A DNA stretch of 64,000 bases from Deinococcus murrayi DSM 11303 (GCF_000482805.1 NZ_AXWT01000021.1:1-64000); one strand, 5' to 3'; counted from the first letter of the stretch, positions 1 to 14,707 are shown. Notes: generated from the sequence alone by a model not told the origin. Made by a program: numbers and translations.

Positions 1-792
<792 letters not shown>

Positions 793-852
793 GGCGAACC
801 GGGGGCCGCACCTGTCTCCCGCCGGGTAGCGCCGCGCCCCCCGGCCCGGTGC

Positions 853-882
853 TTGTGTCCAGGGGACACCAATCCCTAAGAT
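853..882 (+). promoter_or_regulatory. Promoter with overlapping operator for the GntR gene
   Basis: A perfect dyad GTGTCC-AGG-GGACAC lies at 855-869, within a wider TTG...CAA symmetry. It overlaps a -35-like TTGTGT (853-858), which is followed after 18 bp by a -10-like TAAGAT (877-882). A dyad sitting on the -35 box 57 bp upstream of a GntR/UTRA regulator is the usual arrangement for autorepression. That role is inferred from position and symmetry only. Confidence 0.5.
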
Positions 883-938
883 GAGGCCTCAAGAACGGCA
901 GAAAGCCCCTGCGCTCGCAGCCGGGCTGGGAGGCGAGC

Positions 939-1631
939 ATGGCGAAGTACCCGCTAATCAAGACCACCCTCAAAGACCGCTTGTTGGGGGGCCATTACGC
1001 CGAAGGCCTGCCCCTGCCCAGCGAACCGCAGCTTGCCCGCGAGTTCGAGGTTTCGCGCATGACCGCCCGCCGCGCCATCGATGAGCTGGAGCGCGAGGGC
1101 TACGTCTACCGAGTGCAGGGGGCCGGAACCTTCCCCACAGGGAAGCGCTTCCGCCAGGGCATGTTCCGGGTGCGGCCCTTCAAGGAGTGGGCGCGGCACC
1201 CCGACCACCGCACCCACGTCCTGCGCGCGCTGACGGTGGAGGCTACCCCGGAAATCGCCGCGGTGCTGCACCTGGAAGTCGGGGACCCGGTGACCTACGT
1301 GCACCGCCTGCGCACGGCGGGTGACGAAGCGCTGGTGATCGAAAAGCGCTACATCAGCGCCGCCCTCGCGCCCTCCCTCCTCGACCATGACCTCGCTTCC
1401 GAGAGCATCCACGAGGTGATGATTTCGCTGGGGGTGCCTATCACCCGCGTCGAACAGACCCTGGAAGCCGTCAACCTGCGTCAGGAGGAAGCCGAGCTGT
1501 TGCGTGTGCCGCCCGGCACCGCCGCGTTTTTGTTGCGGCGCACAACCTACAGCGGCCCGCAGCGCGTCTCTTACGTCAACTACTGGGTGCGGGGCGACCG
1601 CTACGCCTTTCAAGACAGCTTCGAGCCGTAG
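939..1631 (+). CDS. GntR family (HutC/UTRA type) transcriptional regulator
   Basis: A 230-residue regulator. The N-terminal winged helix (about residues 1-70) contains the GntR signature: LPSEPQLAREFEVSRMTARRA is followed by an invariant-looking basic turn and YVYRVQGAGTF. Residues ~85-225 match the UTRA ligand-binding fold, with the GDPVTYVHRLR and IEKRYI stretches typical of the HutC subfamily, which usually senses a small sugar or acid metabolite. The ATG at 939 has a GGGAGG Shine-Dalgarno at 928-933. The dyad at 855-869 upstream is a likely autoregulatory site. There is no adjacent transport or catabolic operon that would reveal the effector, because the next gene is another regulator (TetR). 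Family is certain; target genes are unknown. Confidence 0.9.
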   Translation: MAKYPLIKTTLKDRLLGGHYAEGLPLPSEPQLAREFEVSRMTARRAIDELEREGYVYRVQGAGTFPTGKRFRQGMFRVRPFKEWARHPDHRTHVLRALTVEATPEIAAVLHLEVGDPVTYVHRLRTAGDEALVIEKRYISAALAPSLLDHDLASESIHEVMISLGVPITRVEQTLEAVNLRQEEAELLRVPPGTAAFLLRRTTYSGPQRVSYVNYWVRGDRYAFQDSFEP

Positions 1632-1649
1632 CGGGCCCCTCGCTCCCGG

Positions 1650-1672
1650 CCCTGTTCCCCCTTTGAACAGGG
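1650..1672. promoter_or_regulatory. Inverted repeat upstream of the TetR gene, likely operator
   Basis: Perfect 8-bp inverted repeat CCCTGTTC-N7-GAACAGGG located 36 bp before the preferred ATG of the TetR gene. No T-tract follows, which argues against a terminator for the GntR gene. TetR proteins commonly repress their own promoter through such dyads, so autoregulation is the best guess. Confidence 0.45.
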
Positions 1673-1708
1673 TGCAAAATTGAACTCCAAGCGCTATACG
1701 TGGGGATT

Positions 1709-2332
1709 ATGGATTCGTCGTCGCTCCGGGAACGCCAGAAAGAACGCCGCCGTGCGCGGATCTACAGCGTGGCCCTCGACCTGTTCAAGCGGGGCGGCTT
1801 TCAGGCGACCACCGCCACCGACATTGCGCGGGCCAGCAATGTCTCGCGGGGCACCTTTTTCAACTACTACCCCTACAAGGAAGCGGTGCTGCTCGACTAC
1901 GGCAGCGAGGTGATGGAGCGCCTGCGCGACAAGGCCGAGGCGCGGCTGGCCGAGGGGGTGCCGCCCCTGACGGCTCTGTACGAGATTTGGGACGACCTCG
2001 CCGAGGAAAATCGCCGCGAGCGTGACCTCTTTCCGCCGCTCGCCTACGAGGTGATGAATCCCAACCCAGAGCGGGCCAGGACCGCGTATCAGGCCCTGCC
2101 CCTGAGCAAGGTCATCGAGCTGATTTTAAAGCCCCTGCACCAGGCCGGGCAGATTCGCACCGACCTCAGCTTGCAACGCATCAGCAACCTGATTGCGGAC
2201 ACCTACCTCCTCGTCGCCCTGCGCTGGAGCGCCTACGGCACCGACCGCACCCTTCAGGAGGAAACGCGGCTGGCCCTCAACCTGCTGCTGGAAGGAGCGC
2301 TGCGGCGCGACCCCCCGGCCCGGCCCTCCTGA
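1709..2332 (+). CDS. TetR/AcrR family transcriptional regulator
   Basis: About 207 residues. The N-terminal helix-turn-helix (roughly residues 10-60) is typical: an RIYSVALDLFKRGGF helix, then TTATDIARASNVSRGTFFNYYPYKEAVL, including the FxYF/Y-like recognition turn. The rest is a helical ligand-binding region with no recognisable effector signature. I prefer the ATG at 1709 because a -10-like TATACG at 1695-1700 ends 8 bp upstream, as in the leaderless genes here; a GTG at 1700 would lie inside that box. The stop is only 19 bp before the GTG of the 2-phosphoglycerate-kinase-like gene, so the two may be co-transcribed. Confidence 0.88.
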   Translation: MDSSSLRERQKERRRARIYSVALDLFKRGGFQATTATDIARASNVSRGTFFNYYPYKEAVLLDYGSEVMERLRDKAEARLAEGVPPLTALYEIWDDLAEENRRERDLFPPLAYEVMNPNPERARTAYQALPLSKVIELILKPLHQAGQIRTDLSLQRISNLIADTYLLVALRWSAYGTDRTLQEETRLALNLLLEGALRRDPPARPS

Positions 2333-2351
2333 GTCCCGCGTTCCTCGTCCC

Positions 2352-3834
<1,483 letters not shown>

Positions 3835-3845
<11 letters not shown>

Positions 3846-6657
3846 CCTGCCGCACCGCCGCCCGCAGCTCGGCCAGCGCTGCTCCGTCCCCGCCGTAGCG
3901 GGCGCGGTGGTAGGCCTCTGCTGCCCGGCGAAGGGTCTGCGCCTGCGCTGGAGAGTGCGCGGCGGCCCGCTCCGCGTAGGCTGAGGCCGTCTCGCCGGGA
4001 GCGCGGGGCAGGCGCAGCCGCCGAGCGAGGTCATCGAGCAGCCGGGCGGCGGGGTCGGGGGCGGGAGAGCGCCGCCGGGCCACGAGCAGGAGCGGCAGCG
4101 CCGCAAGCAGTGCCCCGGCAACCCCCAGCGCGAGCAGCGCGGGCCGCCCGCCCACCCCGGCTTCTAGCCGCGCCAGCAGGTCGCGCTGCCGGGGGCCGTC
4201 ATAGCCCGCGACCCAACTGTTCCAGCGAGTCTGCCAGGCGTCAAAGCGCAGGGCGGCCTGTTCCAGGGGGGCGGGGGGCGGGGGGGTGCTCGCCTCTGGG
4301 CGCGAGAGGGCGGTGGGCAGCCCCGCCGTCACCCGGCCCGGCGCGACCGCCGCCGTGGGGTCTACCCGCACCCAGCCCTGGCCCTCCAGCCAGACCTCGG
4401 CCCAGGCGTGCGCGTCCTGCTGCCGCACGATGAGATAGCCGCCGTCGGGGTTTCGCTCGCCGCCGAGGTACCCCCCCACCACGCGGGCGGGCACCCCCGC
4501 CGCCCGCATCAGGAAAGTGAACGCTGAAGCGTAGTGCTCGCAAAAGCCAGCGCGGGAGCCGAACAGGAACGCGTCTACCCGGTCGCGCCCCGGCAGCGCT
4601 GAAGGCGTGAGGGTGTAGCGGAACTCCCCGTCCCGCAGCCACGCCAGCGCCGCCTCCACCCGCTCCGGCGCGGGAAGGGCCGCCCACGACGCGGCGAGTG
4701 CCCGCGCCCGCAGACTCTCCTGCGGCGGCAGCCCCAGGTTGAGGCTCAGGCGCTCTGGGGCCTCCCGCACCCCCAGCCGAGCAGCGCGGCCCTGCACGTC
4801 GTGGCGGGTGCGGCTCGCCCCCACGCTGAAGGACACGGCCTGAAACGCGGTCGTCAGGAAGGCCCCCGGCGGCAGCGTGGTCGGCGTGTCGAGCACTGGA
4901 ATCCAGGGCGGGTTGCCGGGTTCCAGGGTCAGGCGGTAGGCCAGCGCCGGGCCGTAGAACTCCAGGGTGGGCGACCCAAAGCGTTCGCGCACCTGCTCCC
5001 AGCGCACCCCGTCATAGCGCTCGTAGACCGGGCCGCGCCAGTAGCGCTCCTCTGGGGGGGGGAGGGGGCCAGCGAACTCGGCGCGAAAGGCCACGGCGCG
5101 GCTCTGGGCCAGCTCGCTGTATTCGCCCGCCGTAATCTCGTTCGCCAGCCCAGTCTGCGCGGCCTGCACCGGAAGGTGCCACAGCGGGCCGTCGGGCCGG
5201 GGAAACAGCAGGAAGAGGGCGAGCATGAGTGGCGTGCCCAGCGCTGCGAGCCGGGCCGCGCCCCCCAGCGCCCCCCGCCCCCCCACGTCCGGCCCGTTCC
5301 AGCGCCCCAGCGCGGCGAGCAGGCCCACCAGCCCCAGCGCGACGTGTGCCGCCGCGAGCGGTCCCTGTCCGAAGAAGAGGTGTGTGAGCAGCACGAACAC
5401 GCCCAGCAGCGCGAGCAGCCGGGCGTCCCGCCGAGTGCGCGTCTCGGCGGCCTTGAGGGTGACGAGCAGCCCCAGGAGGGCCGTGCTCGCCTCGCGGCCC
5501 AGCAGGGTGCCGTACGCGGCGTTCAGGGCGACGAAGCCTAGCCCCGCGAGCAGCCCCAGCATCCAGCTCGGCGGGGCGGGGAGGTGCGGGCGGCGGGTCC
5601 GCAGGGCCGCGTACCCCAGCAGCCCGGTCTCCAGCCCAGTGAGCCATGCGGGCTGCCGCAGGGCGGCAGGGGCCAACGCGAAGGCCAGCGCGAGCAGGGC
5701 GAAGCGGAGCGGAGCGCCGGGCAGCGGGGCCGGGCGGGGGCGGCGGGAAAAAGCCGCTGGCGGGGGGGTGGGCCAGGGCTGCACCTCCGCCAGCGCTGCG
5801 CGGGCTGCCGCCGCGTGCGCCTCCCCCACGCCGGGGGGCAGGGCGCGGCCCGGCAGCGTCAGGCGAAAGGGCGTCCCCGTGCGCCGCGCCCCCTCCACCC
5901 AGGCGGCCAGGCGTGAGAGGCGGGCCTCGCCGTCCGGCAGGGCAGCCGTCTGCGCCCAGTCCAGCGCGAGCACCCGGCCCGCGGGCGCGTCCGTCTCGCG
6001 AACCACGGGCGTACCCAGGCGGGCCGCGTGCCGCCATGACACCTGCCGGGGCGAGTCGCCGGGCTGGTAGGGCCGCAGCCCGCTGAAGTCGTCCGGGCCG
6101 GGACCGCGCCGCCCCGTCTCCTCGCCCGCGCCGGGGAAGGGGTCGGGGGGCGGCGGCGCTCCCGCCTCTGGCCGCGGGGCGACCGGGAGGGGGGCCGGAA
6201 TCGGGAGGGGCCGCCACACCGCCCACAGCCCCAGGGGGTCGAGGGCGGCGACAATAGGCCGGGAGAAGGACAGAAGGCCACGGGCCGGAGTGGGAACGGG
6301 GACGGTGACCTCGGCCAGGCCCCCCGCCGGGACGCGCCCCAGTCCCTCGGCCCCCGGCTCCAGCCGCACCAGGACGGCTCCCCCCGGCCCCCGGCTCTCC
6401 AGCCGCACCGTGAAGGAGGCCGTGTCCCCCGCGACCGCCGCAGCCGGGGACGCCACCCGCCCGGACAGGCCCCGCCCTGCCCGCAGCGCCTGCGCCGCCG
6501 CCGCTACCCACACGCCCGCCAGCAGAAAGGTCACCGCGTACCCCAGCCCCAGCGAATAGTTGATGCACCCCACCAAGGTCACGAGGGTGAGGCCCAAAAA
6601 GGCCGTCCCCAAGCGGGTGGGCCGCAGGGAGCCGGAGGGGGGCGGGGCGGGGGCCAT
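3835..6657 (-). CDS. Fusion of a DUF58 protein and a TgpA-type membrane transglutaminase
   Basis: A 940-residue membrane protein. Residues 15-60 hold two hydrophobic helices. The DUF58 segment follows, with its hallmark LRPYQPGDSPRQVSWRHAAR at 194-213. From about 317 to 490 there is a run of transmembrane helices, then an outside domain with a transglutaminase core: the Cys in GFCEHYASAF (C706), the His in DAHAWAEVW (H750) and the Asp in WVRVDPTAA (D766). One more helix lies near 841-860, followed by a cytoplasmic tail. In most bacteria DUF58 and TgpA are separate neighbours in a moxR operon; here they form one chain, 11 bp downstream of moxR. The likely role is envelope protein processing or cross-linking assisted by the MoxR ATPase; the substrate is unknown. 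Confidence 0.88.
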
Positions 6658-6668
6658 CGCAGGGCAGG

Positions 6669-7610
6669 TCAGGGAATGGGCGTCTCGGCGAGCAAGCGGG
6701 CCAGCACGTCGGAGGACGTTCCGCCGCGCACCGGGAGGCGGTGGCCCGCTACGCTGGGAAAGACCGCCTGCACGTCCTCCGGCAACACCATCCCGCGCCC
6801 GGCAAGGTAAGCCCAGGCCCGCGCCGCCGCCAGCAGCCCCAGCAGGGCGCGGGGACTCAGGCCCGGCCCCAGTGCCGGATGCTCGCGGGTGGCGCGGGCA
6901 AGTGCTTGCAGGTAATCCAGCAGCGGCCCCGCCGCGTACACGGCCTCCACCTCCCGCCGGGCCGAGCGCAGGCTTTCCGCGTCCAGCACTCCCGTAAGCT
7001 CGCGCACCACGCCCCCTCGCCCGCCCGTCTCCAGCAGGGTGCGCTCGGCGCGGGCGTCGGGGTAGCCCAGCGTGACCGACATCAGGAAGCGGTCGAGCTG
7101 CGCTTCGGGCAGGGGCGAAGTGCCCACAAACGCCGCCGGATTCTGGGTGGCGATGACGAAAAAGGGGTCCGGAAGGGGCCGCGTGACCCCGCCCTCGCTG
7201 ACCTGCCGTTCCTCCATCGCTTCGAGCAGCGCACTCTGGGTGCGGGGGGCGGCGCGGTTGATTTCGTCGGCAAGCAGGACTTCGGAGAAGATGGGGCCGG
7301 GCTGGTACCGGAAGACCCCCGCCGGGGCGTCCCAGACGCTCACGCCCAGCAGGTCGGCGGGCAGGAGGTCCGCCGTGAACTGCACCCGCCGGAACGAGAG
7401 GCCCAGCGTGCGCGAGAGCGCGTGCGCCAGCGTGGTCTTGCCGACGCCGGGCTGGTCCTCGATGAGGAGGTGCCCCCCCGCCAGCAAGCAGGCCAGCGAG
7501 AGGCGCACCTGTTCCGGCTTGCCCAGAATCACCCCGTCGAGCTGTGCGAGCGCCCGGCCCACCGCCGCCGCACTGGCCGAGGGAGAGAGAGCGGCGGACA
7601 CGCGCGTCAT
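6669..7610 (-). CDS. moxR: MoxR family AAA+ ATPase
   Basis: A 313-residue AAA+ chaperone-like ATPase. Walker A (EDQPGVGKTT, residues 51-60), Walker B/DEINRA, sensor 1 ATQNP and the conserved AQLDRFLM (second motif) are all visible. MoxR proteins are thought to remodel or insert metal into client complexes. The start is the ATG at 7610: a TAAACT -10 box (complement of 7618-7623) ends 7 bp upstream, so the message is probably leaderless. A longer reading frame upstream runs into an intergenic repeat and is not credible. It forms an operon with the DUF58-transglutaminase fusion, 11 bp downstream. Confidence 0.93.
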   Translation of the reverse strand: MTRVSAALSPSASAAAVGRALAQLDGVILGKPEQVRLSLACLLAGGHLLIEDQPGVGKTTLAHALSRTLGLSFRRVQFTADLLPADLLGVSVWDAPAGVFRYQPGPIFSEVLLADEINRAAPRTQSALLEAMEERQVSEGGVTRPLPDPFFVIATQNPAAFVGTSPLPEAQLDRFLMSVTLGYPDARAERTLLETGGRGGVVRELTGVLDAESLRSARREVEAVYAAGPLLDYLQALARATREHPALGPGLSPRALLGLLAAARAWAYLAGRGMVLPEDVQAVFPSVAGHRLPVRGGTSSDVLARLLAETPIP

Positions 7611-7674
7611 GGGGGCGAGTTTAGCCGCGCCCCTCTGACAGAACTGCGACATCGGGCGCGGCCTTATATAGATG

Positions 7675-7796
7675 CCGGAGAATCCGTTGCAGCCCCTTCG
7701 CTCCGCTACGGTACTTTCACTCCCCTCCGTCATCCTTATTTCCTTCTCCCGCTGGTCGGGATTCACAGTTCTTCCAGAACTGTTCATCCGGAAGCC
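7675..7796 (-). repeat. Dispersed intergenic repeat, copy A
   Basis: About 120 bp between czcD and moxR. Read on the minus strand it aligns along its length with 50248-50367. It contains the hairpin ACAGTTCT-TCC-AGAACTGT at 7766-7784, and the other copy keeps this hairpin as CAGTTCT-GCA-AGAACTG. Long shared blocks include the TGACGGAG and GGGGCTG stretches. No open frame is plausible. It is probably a small non-autonomous repeat of the kind found in Deinococcus genomes. Confidence 0.75.
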
Positions 7797-7799
7797 TTG

Positions 7800-8747
7800 T
7801 TAAGCGTGCAGCGCGTCCCGGTCCTCGCAGGGCTGCCCCTCGACTTCGGGTTGCAGGGTGACGTGCGTCAGGCCGTGGCGCTCGCGCAGCAGTTGCCGGG
7901 CGCGGACGAGCACGGCGGCGGCGTCGGCCCCCCCCGCCACCTCTACATGCGCCGTCAAAATCGGCTGCCCCGCCGTAATCGCCCAGACGTGCAGGTCGTG
8001 GATGCCCCGCACCCCCGGCACCCCGCGCAGGGTGGCCCGCACCGCCCGCACGTCCAGGCCCTGGGGTGCCCCCTCCAGCAGCACGTTCACGCTGTCAAGC
8101 AGCAGGCCCCACGCACTGCGCAGGATGAGCAGGCCAATCAGGGCGCTCACCAGGGGGTCAGCCACCGTCCACCCCGGCCCCAGCACCAGCAGCGCGGCGA
8201 CGATGGCCCCCACCGACCCCAGCAGGTCGCCCAGCACGTGCAGGTAGGCCCCGCGCACGTTGAGGCTGTCCCGCTGCCCCCCGTGCAAGATGGCGGCGCT
8301 CACCAGGTTGGCGACCAACCCGGCCCCCGCGACCGCCAGCATGACCCCGCCCTGCACCTCCGGCGGCTGGGAGAGCCGGGTAGAGGCTTCCCACAAAATC
8401 CACAGCGTGAGGAGCAGCAGCGCTGCCGCGTTCACAAAAGCCGCCAGAATCTCGACCCGGTAAAAACCATAGGTCCGCTCTGGAGTGGCTGGGCGGCGGG
8501 CAAAGCGCACCGCAAAGAGGCTCAGCGCCAGTGCTGCCACGTCGGACGCCATATGCCCCGCGTCCGAGAGCAGCGCCAAACTTCCCGACACCAGCCCGCC
8601 GATGATTTCCAGGCCCATGAAGGTCGCCGTAACCCCCAGCGCGAGGCTGAGGCGCCGGGCGTCGGCCCCGTGGCCGTGCGCGCGCCCTGGCCCGTGGCGG
8701 TGTCCGGCGTGGTCATGCTCATGCTCGTGGGGTGCACAGTCACTCAT
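7800..8747 (-). CDS. Cation diffusion facilitator (CzcD/ZitB-like metal exporter)
   Basis: A 315-residue inner-membrane antiporter that exports Zn2+ or related divalent ions in exchange for protons. The N-terminus is His-rich (His at about 7-26), typical of zinc-type members. About six transmembrane helices follow. The metal site motifs are present: LLSDAGHMASD in helix 2 (His/Asp) and the second HVLGDLLGS in helix 5. A cytoplasmic C-terminal domain starts near residue 225 (GVRGIHDLHVW). The ATG at 8747 has a GGAGG Shine-Dalgarno, so this gene, unlike many neighbours, has a leader. Its upstream neighbour is tRNA-Asn with its terminator. The exact metal cannot be read from sequence. Confidence 0.92.
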   Translation of the reverse strand: MSDCAPHEHEHDHAGHRHGPGRAHGHGADARRLSLALGVTATFMGLEIIGGLVSGSLALLSDAGHMASDVAALALSLFAVRFARRPATPERTYGFYRVEILAAFVNAAALLLLTLWILWEASTRLSQPPEVQGGVMLAVAGAGLVANLVSAAILHGGQRDSLNVRGAYLHVLGDLLGSVGAIVAALLVLGPGWTVADPLVSALIGLLILRSAWGLLLDSVNVLLEGAPQGLDVRAVRATLRGVPGVRGIHDLHVWAITAGQPILTAHVEVAGGADAAAVLVRARQLLRERHGLTHVTLQPEVEGQPCEDRDALHA

Positions 8748-8797
8748 TGGGCCTCCGAAGACGCAGTGGCAGGCAAAAGACCCCCTCAGTCTAGCGC

Positions 8798-8825
8798 AAA
8801 AAAAGCCCCCGCCGGTGGGCGGGGA
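8798..8825 (-). terminator. Intrinsic terminator after tRNA-Asn
   Basis: On the minus strand a 7-bp GC stem (8807-8813 with 8818-8824, loop of four) is followed by seven T residues (A-run at 8798-8804 on the plus strand). It lies 8 bp beyond the tRNA 3' end and just upstream of czcD. Confidence 0.8.
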
Positions 8826-8831
8826 GGTTTG

Positions 8832-8911
<80 letters not shown>

Positions 8912-8995
8912 CGCTGCTGCGTTTGCTGCGGGCGGGCCGTTTCCGGCGCGAGAGGGAGAGTACCACGGGTCCGGCCCTTTTGCAAGGGGAGCACT

Positions 8996-9526
8996 TCAGG
9001 CCTGCGCCCCGCCGGGCATAATCGTGCCCGGATTCACGCCCAAGCGGTCGAGGGCGGCTTGCCAGCGTTCCTCTGCGGGCACGTCCCAAATCAGCTCTGG
9101 CGTGTCTTGTTCGACCCACAGCCAGGTGCCCTCGCGGGCCTCTTCGGTAAGCTGGCCCGCCGCCCACCCCGCGTAGCCCAGCAGCAGCATGTAGGGCTGA
9201 CCCGATGCCATGACCGCGTGCAGGACGTCTAGGCTGCTCGTCACGCACAGGCCGGGCGAGAGGCGCACCTCGCCGGGCACCTTGAGCGCCTCGCGGTACA
9301 GGCACCAGCCCACCCCCGGCTCGACCGGACCGCCCGCCCAGGCGGTGCCCGCGCCCGTGTTGGGCGCGTCGGGGAGCAGCTCGGCCACGCTCTGGCTCAG
9401 GGGCGCGTTGATGAGGAGGCCCATCGCGCCCGACCCGTCGTGTTCCAGCAGCAGAATCACGGCCCGCTCAAAGGCGCTGCCGCGCAGGTGAGGGCTGGCG
9501 ACCAGGAACGTCAGCGGGACGGTCAT
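8996..9526 (-). CDS. YqgE/AlgH family protein
   Basis: A 176-residue member of the YqgE/AlgH (UPF0301) family, whose biochemical role is still unsettled. Typical features are the N-terminal FLVASPHLRGSAFERAVILL, the GAMGLLINAPL segment and GYAGWAAGQLTEE near residue 125. The ATG at 9526 was chosen because a TATCCT -10 box (complement of 9533-9538) ends 6 bp upstream, while the frame upstream of it is GC-rich intergenic sequence. The gene lies between lon and tRNA-Asn, all on the minus strand, but is separated from lon by a structured spacer of about 250 bp. Confidence 0.9.
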   Translation of the reverse strand: MTVPLTFLVASPHLRGSAFERAVILLLEHDGSGAMGLLINAPLSQSVAELLPDAPNTGAGTAWAGGPVEPGVGWCLYREALKVPGEVRLSPGLCVTSSLDVLHAVMASGQPYMLLLGYAGWAAGQLTEEAREGTWLWVEQDTPELIWDVPAEERWQAALDRLGVNPGTIMPGGAQA

Positions 9527-9572
9527 GGGTTCAGGATAGTGGGGCCTGGGCAGGGCAGGGGGCACAAGCGCA

Positions 9573-9603
9573 GGCCCCCCGCCGCGGGTGGGGGCGGGGG
9601 GCC
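9573..9603. repeat. GC hairpin between lon and algH
   Basis: Perfect 11-bp inverted repeat (9573-9583 and 9593-9603) with a 9-base loop. No clear T-tract follows on either strand, so it may be a transcript-stabilising stem or a weak terminator for lon. Confidence 0.6.
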
Positions 9604-9622
9604 GCAAAAACAGGGGCTTTGT

Positions 9623-9691
9623 ACGGGTTCCGTCTGTTTCGTGAACAAACCGGAACAGCGCCGACTTGTTCACTCCACGCCCGGAACCCGT
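9623..9691. repeat. Nested inverted repeats downstream of lon
   Basis: Outer arms ACGGGTTCCG (9623-9632) and CGGAACCCGT (9682-9691) enclose inner arms GTGAACAA (9641-9648) and TTGTTCAC (9666-9673), each separated by 8 bases. The right arm runs into TTTTT on the plus strand. A further 8-bp palindrome AGGTTGAC-AG-GTCAACCT lies at 9722-9739. The element has no coding frame and looks like an extragenic palindromic repeat. The sequence just after it (9698-9716) recurs with one mismatch at 55879-55897. Confidence 0.65.
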
Positions 9692-9778
9692 TTTTCTCCT
9701 CCTCACTCCGCTCGGATTTCCAGGTTGACAGGTCAACCTTTCAATCACAGTCAGTTCAATCGGAGTCAGTCTTACGCA

Positions 9779-12250
<2,472 letters not shown>

Positions 12251-12314
12251 AGAGGCTCCTTTGTGACGCCGAAGCGGACGCTGTAGCAGGGTCTCCGGCG
12301 GAAAGCGTTACCAG

Positions 12315-12357
12315 GAAACTTGAGTGTGAGTATATCAAGTTTCGGAGGAGGGGGCAA
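12315..12357 (-). promoter_or_regulatory. lon promoter with HAIR-like (HspR-type) operator
   Basis: On the minus strand a -35 TTGCCC (complement of 12352-12357) and a -10 TATACT (complement of 12329-12334) are spaced by exactly 17 bp. Overlapping them is a perfect dyad GAAACTTGA-N11-TCAAGTTTC (12315-12343). Its core CTTGAGT-N7-TATCAAG closely matches the HAIR consensus CTTGAGT-N7-ACTCAAG bound by the HspR repressor. Heat-inducible repression by HspR is the likely reading. Confidence 0.75.
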
Positions 12358-12488
12358 GGCCTGGCACGCCGGGGCGGGGACGGGCCGCACCCCGTCTGCC
12401 ACGCCAAAAGCCTACCGCCGCTTGGCTGACGCGGCCCTCACCGGTCACTGAAATGACCTTGAGACGAGCGGGAAGCCATACTGGGGCC

Positions 12489-13564
12489 ATGCCCCGCGTC
12501 GTGTTCCGGCTGTCCGTGCCCCCTCCCGTGCCGGGGGCCGTCCTCTTTCTGACGGGAACCCACCGGGGCTGGAGCGACGAGCCGCAGGGCTGGACCTTCG
12601 CCCCCGACGGGACGCTGCGGGCCGAGGTGCCCCAGGGGGCGCTGCTGAACGTGAAGGTGCGGGCGCTGGGGCCAGACGGCAGGGTCACCGAGGAGGGGGA
12701 CCGCTGGGGAGGCCGCGCCCCGGCTCACCGGCTTGTGGTGCATGGGGACACCACCCTCGACCTTCCGGTAGCGGGATGGCAGGACGAACAGGGGGGCCAG
12801 GGTCGTCCCGCCCGCAGCGCCCCGCCCCGCGAGACGGTCTCGCTGGCGGCCCCCTGGGGCGAGCAACCCGTGCGGCTGTGGTGGCCGCAGGGGACGGCGG
12901 CGGGGGATGAGCTGCCCCTCCTGATTCTGCACGACGGCCAGAACGTCTTTGACGAAGGTCCCTCCTTTGCGGGCGAGAGCTGGGACGCGGCGGGGGCGGC
13001 AGGGGCGCTCGCGGACATGGGCTTTCCCTGCCGCCTCGCCGCCCTTCCTGTGAACGAGGAACGCAACCGCCGCTACGTGCCCTTCCCCTTCGAGTTCAAC
13101 GGCTTCGCGTCCGGCGCGGACGAGTACGCCGACTGGCTGCGGGGCACGCTGTTGCCGCACTTGCGGGAGCGCTTCGGCCCCCTGCCGCCGCAGCGGGTGG
13201 CCTTGGCGGGGTCGTCGTTCGGTGGCCTCATCACCGCCTACGCGGGGCTGCGCGACCCTGGCACCTACGGGACGCTGGGCGTCTTTAGCCCCGCGCTCTG
13301 GCCCGCCGACCATGCCTTCTTGCGTTGGCTGGAGGGCCGCGCCGACCCTCAGGCCCGCGTGTGGCTCGACATGGGGGACCATGAGGGCAGCTCCCTGGAG
13401 AGCGCCGCCGCCCTGGTCCGGCTCACCCACGACCTCGCCGCCAAGTTGCGCCCGCGGGTGCGCGAGGTCCGGGTCACGGTGGGCGCGGGCCACTGGCACG
13501 ATGAATCCGCTTGGCGCGAGCGGCTGCCGGAGTTTCTGCGGTGGTGGCTGAGGGGGTGGGGAGC

Positions 13565-13568
<4 letters not shown>
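12489..13568 (+). CDS. Putative esterase (enterochelin esterase / EstD-like alpha/beta hydrolase)
   Basis: About 359 residues. The N-terminal ~100 residues look like a beta-sandwich carbohydrate-binding or CBM48-like segment (FLTGTHRGW early). The rest is an alpha/beta hydrolase of the PF00756 esterase family: LLILHDGQNVFDE, nucleophile elbow AGSSFGGL, and a late GAGHWHDESAW supplying the His. No signal peptide is visible, so it is probably cytoplasmic. The ATG at 12489 follows a CATACT box by 6 bp. It is convergent with the acyl-CoA dehydrogenase gene, with a 4-bp overlap. The substrate (ester, siderophore or phosphate-starved lipid) is unknown. Confidence 0.8.

Positions 13569-14707
<1,139 letters not shown>

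Noticed and set aside
5012..6568. Long frame overlapping the DUF58-transglutaminase gene
   Set aside because: Low-complexity Arg/Gly/Pro translation; the real gene has all catalytic motifs on the same strand in another frame.
7611..7787. N-terminal extension of MoxR
   Set aside because: It would run through a dispersed repeat; TAAACT before 7610 fixes the start.
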